This document shows, in pieces, positions 15,363 through 17,594 of a DNA stretch of 17,594 nt. The notes below the pieces were generated by a model. It made no database searches. It worked only from the letters and a program-made list of their open reading frames with translations, and had not been told where the DNA came from. Made by a program: the position numbers and the translations under genes. This DNA is from CAZUMH01 sp964621645 (GTDB lineage Bacteria > Zhuqueibacterota > QNDG01 > JAGLOF01): positions 1 through 17,594 of the forward strand of contig CAZUMH010000074.1 of NCBI GenBank assembly GCA_964621645.1, written 5' to 3'. Positions within the stretch are counted from its first letter, which is position 1; each line of letters starts with the position of its first letter.

Positions 15363-15392
15363 AAAGTAAAGGATAAAAACGGAATATGTCAA
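15363..15392 (-). promoter_or_regulatory. Candidate sigma-70-type promoter for the propeller gene
   Basis: On the minus strand a perfect -35 hexamer TTGACA (15387-15392) is followed after 18 bases by TACTTT (15363-15368), a partial -10 match. Transcription would leave a leader of roughly 190 bases before the start codon at 15164. Another, weaker pair (TTGCGA, 17 bases, ATTATT) lies closer to the gene, around 15240-15270. Neither is verified. Confidence 0.35.
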
Positions 15393-15508
15393 TATCTTTT
15401 TAACAATCCGGCAGGGGACAGCAAACCAATCCATATCACAAGATTCCCGCAGGATCAGCTCGATATACCGGACAATGACGCTCCCCGCCGGGATTTTCCC
15501 ATGATTGA

Positions 15509-15557
15509 GACAGGATGACCACGGCTTGCTTCTTTTTGCATCCCGTGGTACATTGTC
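15509..15557. repeat. Imperfect inverted repeat upstream of the ECF sigma gene
   Basis: Arms pair as GACA (15509-15512), ACCACGG (15518-15524) and TGC (15527-15529) with GCA (15538-15540), CCGTGGT (15543-15549) and TGTC (15554-15557) around a TTCTTTTT loop. The seven-base core is perfect. It lies about 105 bases before the sigma start codon and could be an operator, a transcript hairpin or chance. Confidence 0.45.
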
Positions 15558-15661
15558 CCCGAAACAGGAACTTTATTCTTGCGAATCCTTTATTGCCCAA
15601 ACAACATTTTCCCGTCTGATGCGTCTTTTAGAGTGACGGCGCCGCTAAAACCAGGAGACGA

Positions 15662-16213
15662 ATGAGGCCAGCAGAGACAAATCCGAACAGCGCGGATGTG
15701 TTCGACCGCATCTATCTGGCCCACTGCGAGGACGTGCACCGTCTGGCCTGGTATCTGGCCCGGCACCGTCAGGACGCCGAGGATCTGTTTCAGGAAGTGT
15801 GGCTGCGGGCCGCGCGGAGGGCCGAAGATCTAACGGGCATTACCGATCCGAAAAAGTGGCTCGTTGCCATTACCGTCAACTGCCACCGGGATGGGCTGCG
15901 CCGCAAAAGGCTGCGCCGTTTGTTTCTTGCCGGTCCCAGGGAAGGCAGACCAGGGGAAGATCAGAGCGCGGAAGAGCCGGCGGATGTTCCGGCCCGCCTG
16001 GACCTGGCCCGGGCCATCGCCGGGCTGCCGCCCCGGCAGAAGGAAATATTCGTGCTCAAGGAGCTGGAAGGATTCAAGATACGGGAGATTGCCGTCATGC
16101 TTCATATTCATCAGGGGACCGTCAAATCGATGCTGCACGCCGCGGTGCGCCGTCTGCGTCATTCACTGTCCGAAGAAGGGAGCACAAACTCTCGATGGAG
16201 GGCCGGATCATGA
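15662..16213 (+). CDS. ECF-type RNA polymerase sigma factor
   Basis: This 183-residue protein is a group 4 (extracytoplasmic function) sigma factor. Region 2 spans about residues 13-84, with the core-binding pattern RHRQDAEDLFQEVWLRA (34-50) and a basic end VNCHRDGLRRKRLRR. A polar linker (about 91-111) follows. Region 4 spans about 113-170: the helix LARAIAGLPPRQKEIFVLKE, then the -35-recognising helix-turn-helix GFKIREIAVMLHIHQGTVKS (137-156). There is no region 1 or 3, as expected for the group. The ATG at 15662 has AGGAG about four bases upstream. Its stop codon overlaps the start of the anti-sigma gene (ATGA), so the two are translationally coupled. It would direct RNA polymerase to a small regulon when released. 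The target promoters are unknown; the divergent propeller gene is one candidate. Confidence 0.93.
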   Translation: MRPAETNPNSADVFDRIYLAHCEDVHRLAWYLARHRQDAEDLFQEVWLRAARRAEDLTGITDPKKWLVAITVNCHRDGLRRKRLRRLFLAGPREGRPGEDQSAEEPADVPARLDLARAIAGLPPRQKEIFVLKELEGFKIREIAVMLHIHQGTVKSMLHAAVRRLRHSLSEEGSTNSRWRAGS

Positions 16214-16668
16214 GATGCCGGACGATCCAGAAGAAATTGCTCGCGGGTGAGGAGACGCTGGGAGCCGCCGAACTCAGGCATGTACGCGTCTGCGAGGCCT
16301 GTTCCCGCTTTGCCGGCGACCTGGAGGAGCTGCGGAAAGCGTCCGGAAAGATCGCCGCGCCTCAACTTCCCTCGGAGCTGCGGGAATTGGTGCGGCGGTC
16401 CGCGCTGGCTCAGGTACGGTCCGGAGCGGCGGATATACGGACGAAAGGATCCCCGCCCGCGGCTCTCCGCACTGTCCTGGCCGCGGGAGCGGTCGCTGCC
16501 CTGGGGTACGGTCTTTACTGGATGAGCGGCAGTCAGGGTCACCTGCTGCGTTTCCTGGGAGTTTTTCTTATGGTACAAAATTTCCTGGCTCTGCTGCTGG
16601 GTCCCCTGCTCCTGATTCGGGTAAGAAGGTCGCGCCGTATTGTTCCGCGGCCGGCGGTTATTAATTAA
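16210..16668 (+). CDS. Zinc-binding anti-sigma factor (ZAS-type) with two membrane segments
   Basis: This 152-residue protein is the likely cognate anti-sigma factor. The N-terminal region carries H24-x3-C28-x2-C31 (RHVRVCEACSRF) with C3 as a possible fourth ligand, the zinc-binding anti-sigma signature. A helical linker follows (about 35-80). Two adjacent hydrophobic segments (about 85-105 and 112-136) are joined by only about six residues and end in a basic tail (RVRRSRRI). Both ends should thus be cytoplasmic, with practically no periplasmic sensor. The ATG at 16210 overlaps the sigma stop and has GGAGGG seven bases upstream. An in-frame ATG at 16195 would add five residues but lacks such a site. 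The domain-level call rests on the short motif plus position; classical single-pass anti-sigma factors look different at the C-terminus. Confidence 0.8.
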   Translation: MRCRTIQKKLLAGEETLGAAELRHVRVCEACSRFAGDLEELRKASGKIAAPQLPSELRELVRRSALAQVRSGAADIRTKGSPPAALRTVLAAGAVAALGYGLYWMSGSQGHLLRFLGVFLMVQNFLALLLGPLLLIRVRRSRRIVPRPAVIN

Positions 16669-16701
16669 GAAGAATCTAATGGACACATAGAGGAGGTTGA
16701 T

Positions 16702-17217
16702 ATGTCAGAGAAAAAAGTTTCCACCCCGGCATTGCTGCTGATCATCTTCATCATTCTTTTAGTGGGATCGCAGATTTTTCCGGTATTCTATCTGCTGGGA
16801 ATCCGGGTGCTGGGAGGAGGTCCCTTTTTCCACCGCATGGTTGGATTCAATCACGGGTTCTCGTTAATCCCGTTTGTCCCGTCCGTTCTTTTAATCATCT
16901 GGCTCGCCGTAGTGATCTGGGTCTACAAGGATGCCTCGCGGCGCAACATGGACGGCCTGCTCTGGGCCCTGCTGGTCTTTATCGGAAACATCATTGGACT
17001 CATCGTTTACCTCATCGTCCGTTCCACCGAACTGAAAGACCTGAGCGCGGGACAGAGCACCACCTGTCCTTCCTGCCAGAAGCAGGTAATGACGGGATAT
17101 GCCTTCTGTCCAAACTGCGGCGCCAAGCTGAAAATCGCCTGTGAGAGCTGCGGTGAACCCACTCTGCCCGACTGGAAGGTCTGCCCCCACTGCGGCGCCA
17201 GCCTCAAGAAAAAGTAA
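16702..17217 (+). CDS. Membrane protein with double zinc ribbon
   Basis: This 171-residue protein has three hydrophobic segments (about 10-32, 58-76 and 86-107). The stretch VIWVYKDASRRNMDGLLWAL through YLIVRS resembles the phospholipase D-nuclease N-terminal-like (PLDc_N) membrane hairpin. A cytoplasmic tail follows with two zinc ribbons: C122-x2-C125 with C136-x2-C139, and C147-x2-C150 with C161-x2-C164. The ends of both ribbons have the usual CPNCGA and CPHCGA form. The ATG at 16702 has AGGAGGT five bases upstream. It follows the anti-sigma gene by 33 bases on the same strand and is closed by a terminator, so it is probably the third gene of the sigma operon. Its job is unknown. It has no phospholipase catalytic motif. 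A role in signalling or protein contact at the membrane is inference. Confidence 0.85.
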   Translation: MSEKKVSTPALLLIIFIILLVGSQIFPVFYLLGIRVLGGGPFFHRMVGFNHGFSLIPFVPSVLLIIWLAVVIWVYKDASRRNMDGLLWALLVFIGNIIGLIVYLIVRSTELKDLSAGQSTTCPSCQKQVMTGYAFCPNCGAKLKIACESCGEPTLPDWKVCPHCGASLKKK

Positions 17218-17228
17218 CCTGAAAGCCT

Positions 17229-17266
17229 GCCCGGAACGGACGGCACCGCATCCGTCCGTTCCGGGC
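17229..17266 (+). terminator. Hairpin terminator of the sigma operon
   Basis: A perfect 15-base-pair stem, GCCCGGAACGGACGG paired with CCGTCCGTTCCGGGC, surrounds the loop CACCGCAT and starts 12 bases after the zinc-ribbon gene's stop codon. Only a short T-run (CTTTG) follows. The very stable GC-rich stem in this position makes an intrinsic terminator likely. Confidence 0.75.
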
Positions 17267-17594
17267 CTTTGCCCGCCTGGACATGGGGCCCCGCTATATT
17301 TCCTCTTGATATTTATTTTAAATTTAACTATCCTGTTAGACAGAAATCAGCTTATTCCATACGAGATGTCATTTACCCCTCTCCCGGATGTAAACGGCCG
17401 GCAGGTCTTGACCGTGAACAAGCCTGTTTTCAGCTGGAAGCTTGTTAGTTTGACGGCATCAGTGATATTAAAGATGATCAATTACAAACAAGCTTGAACG
17501 ACAGTAATATCAGAGTTGGTGAGTCTTTGGATAAAACTGTTCTTGATACCGTTGAGTCAGGACTTTTAGACTTTTACCACAGCGTAGGTAAATA
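17267..17594. other. AT-rich tail without identified gene
   Basis: These 328 bases reach the window edge and are clearly more AT-rich than the genes to the left. I see no recognised family. On the plus strand a frame stays open from just after a TAG at 17446-17448 to the end (peptide FDGISDIKDDQLQ onward, then DSNIRVGESLDKTVLD and SGLLDFYHSVGK). It looks protein-like but has no ATG; the only start-like codon is a TTG at 17494 without a ribosome site. A 43-codon frame from an ATG at 17366 to 17497 is also open, without family features. A frameshifted or edge-cut gene is possible. Confidence 0.3.
17306..17334 (+). promoter_or_regulatory. Candidate promoter in the AT-rich tail
   Basis: TTGATA (17306-17311) and TATCCT (17329-17334) are separated by exactly 17 bases, matching five and four of six positions of sigma-70 consensus. 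It points toward the unidentified sequence at the window end. In an AT-rich stretch such matches also arise by chance. Confidence 0.35.

Larger units (their letters stand above)
15165..15661. other. Divergent intergenic region between propeller gene and ECF sigma operon
   Basis: These 497 bases carry no gene that I can support. The half near the propeller gene is AT-rich and holds a candidate minus-strand promoter. The half near the sigma gene holds a long imperfect inverted repeat. A GGAAC sequence, the usual -35 core of ECF promoters, occurs once at about 15567-15571 on the plus strand, but no CGTC-type -10 stands at the normal distance, so autoregulation by the sigma factor is not demonstrated. 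Confidence 0.5.

Noticed and set aside
15566..15620. GGAAC motif as an autoregulated ECF promoter
   Set aside because: The nearest CGTC-type -10 sequences are too far (about 40 bases) from the GGAAC, outside the 15-17 base spacing normal for ECF promoters.
15799..16209. A long upstream extension of the anti-sigma frame
   Set aside because: It overlaps the ECF sigma gene in another frame; the ATG at 16210 with GGAGGG and ATGA overlap is the better start.
1..17594. CRISPR arrays, transposases, tRNA or rRNA genes
   Set aside because: No regularly spaced direct repeats, no transposase motifs and no tRNA or rRNA sequence were seen on either strand.

Overview
The window looks like a piece of chromosome from a Gram-negative member of the Fibrobacteres-Chlorobi-Bacteroidetes (FCB) superphylum or a related candidate phylum. 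The main clue is the large secreted protein at 12609-15164, which ends in a classic type IX secretion (T9SS) type A sorting domain with the NYPNPFNPSTTI signature. A TolC-like outer-membrane channel supports a two-membrane cell. Base composition is moderately GC-rich throughout, except for AT-rich stretches in two intergenic regions. The lineage is inferred from protein style only; there is no rRNA, tRNA or CRISPR array in the window.

Layout. (1) 1-6636, minus strand: a long tripartite ABC efflux operon, read right to left: Yip1-family membrane protein, TolC-like channel, MacA-like adaptor, LolD/MacB-like ATPase, MacB-like permease, STAS-domain protein, pentapeptide-repeat protein, and a second permease that is a paralogue of the first and is cut by the window edge. 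(2) 6746-8149, minus: a CCA-adding enzyme/poly(A) polymerase-type nucleotidyltransferase with an HD domain, separated from the operon by a structured intergenic hairpin. (3) 8279-12263, minus: a compact run of a decayed DUF3667 gene, an MFS transporter strikingly like eukaryotic MFSD1, a CPBP-family membrane protease homologue and an extended SDR of the 3-beta-HSD type. (4) 12609-15164, minus: the secreted beta-propeller protein with 13 Asp-box repeats. (5) 15662-17217, plus: an ECF sigma factor, a translationally coupled zinc-binding anti-sigma factor, and a membrane protein with two zinc ribbons, closed by a strong hairpin terminator. (6) 17267-17594: an AT-rich tail with a plausible promoter but no gene I can identify.

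How the genes may work together. The efflux operon encodes a complete envelope-spanning machine: channel, adaptor, one ATPase and two different FtsX-type permeases that could pair as a heterodimer. The STAS and pentapeptide genes are inserted between the two permeases with a one-base gap between them, which suggests a regulatory or scaffolding pair belonging to the pump. The ECF sigma/anti-sigma pair overlaps by ATGA, and its anti-sigma has two membrane segments and almost no periplasmic domain. The following zinc-ribbon membrane protein is therefore a candidate signalling partner. The sigma operon is transcribed divergently from the T9SS-secreted propeller gene, so co-regulation is possible but unproven.
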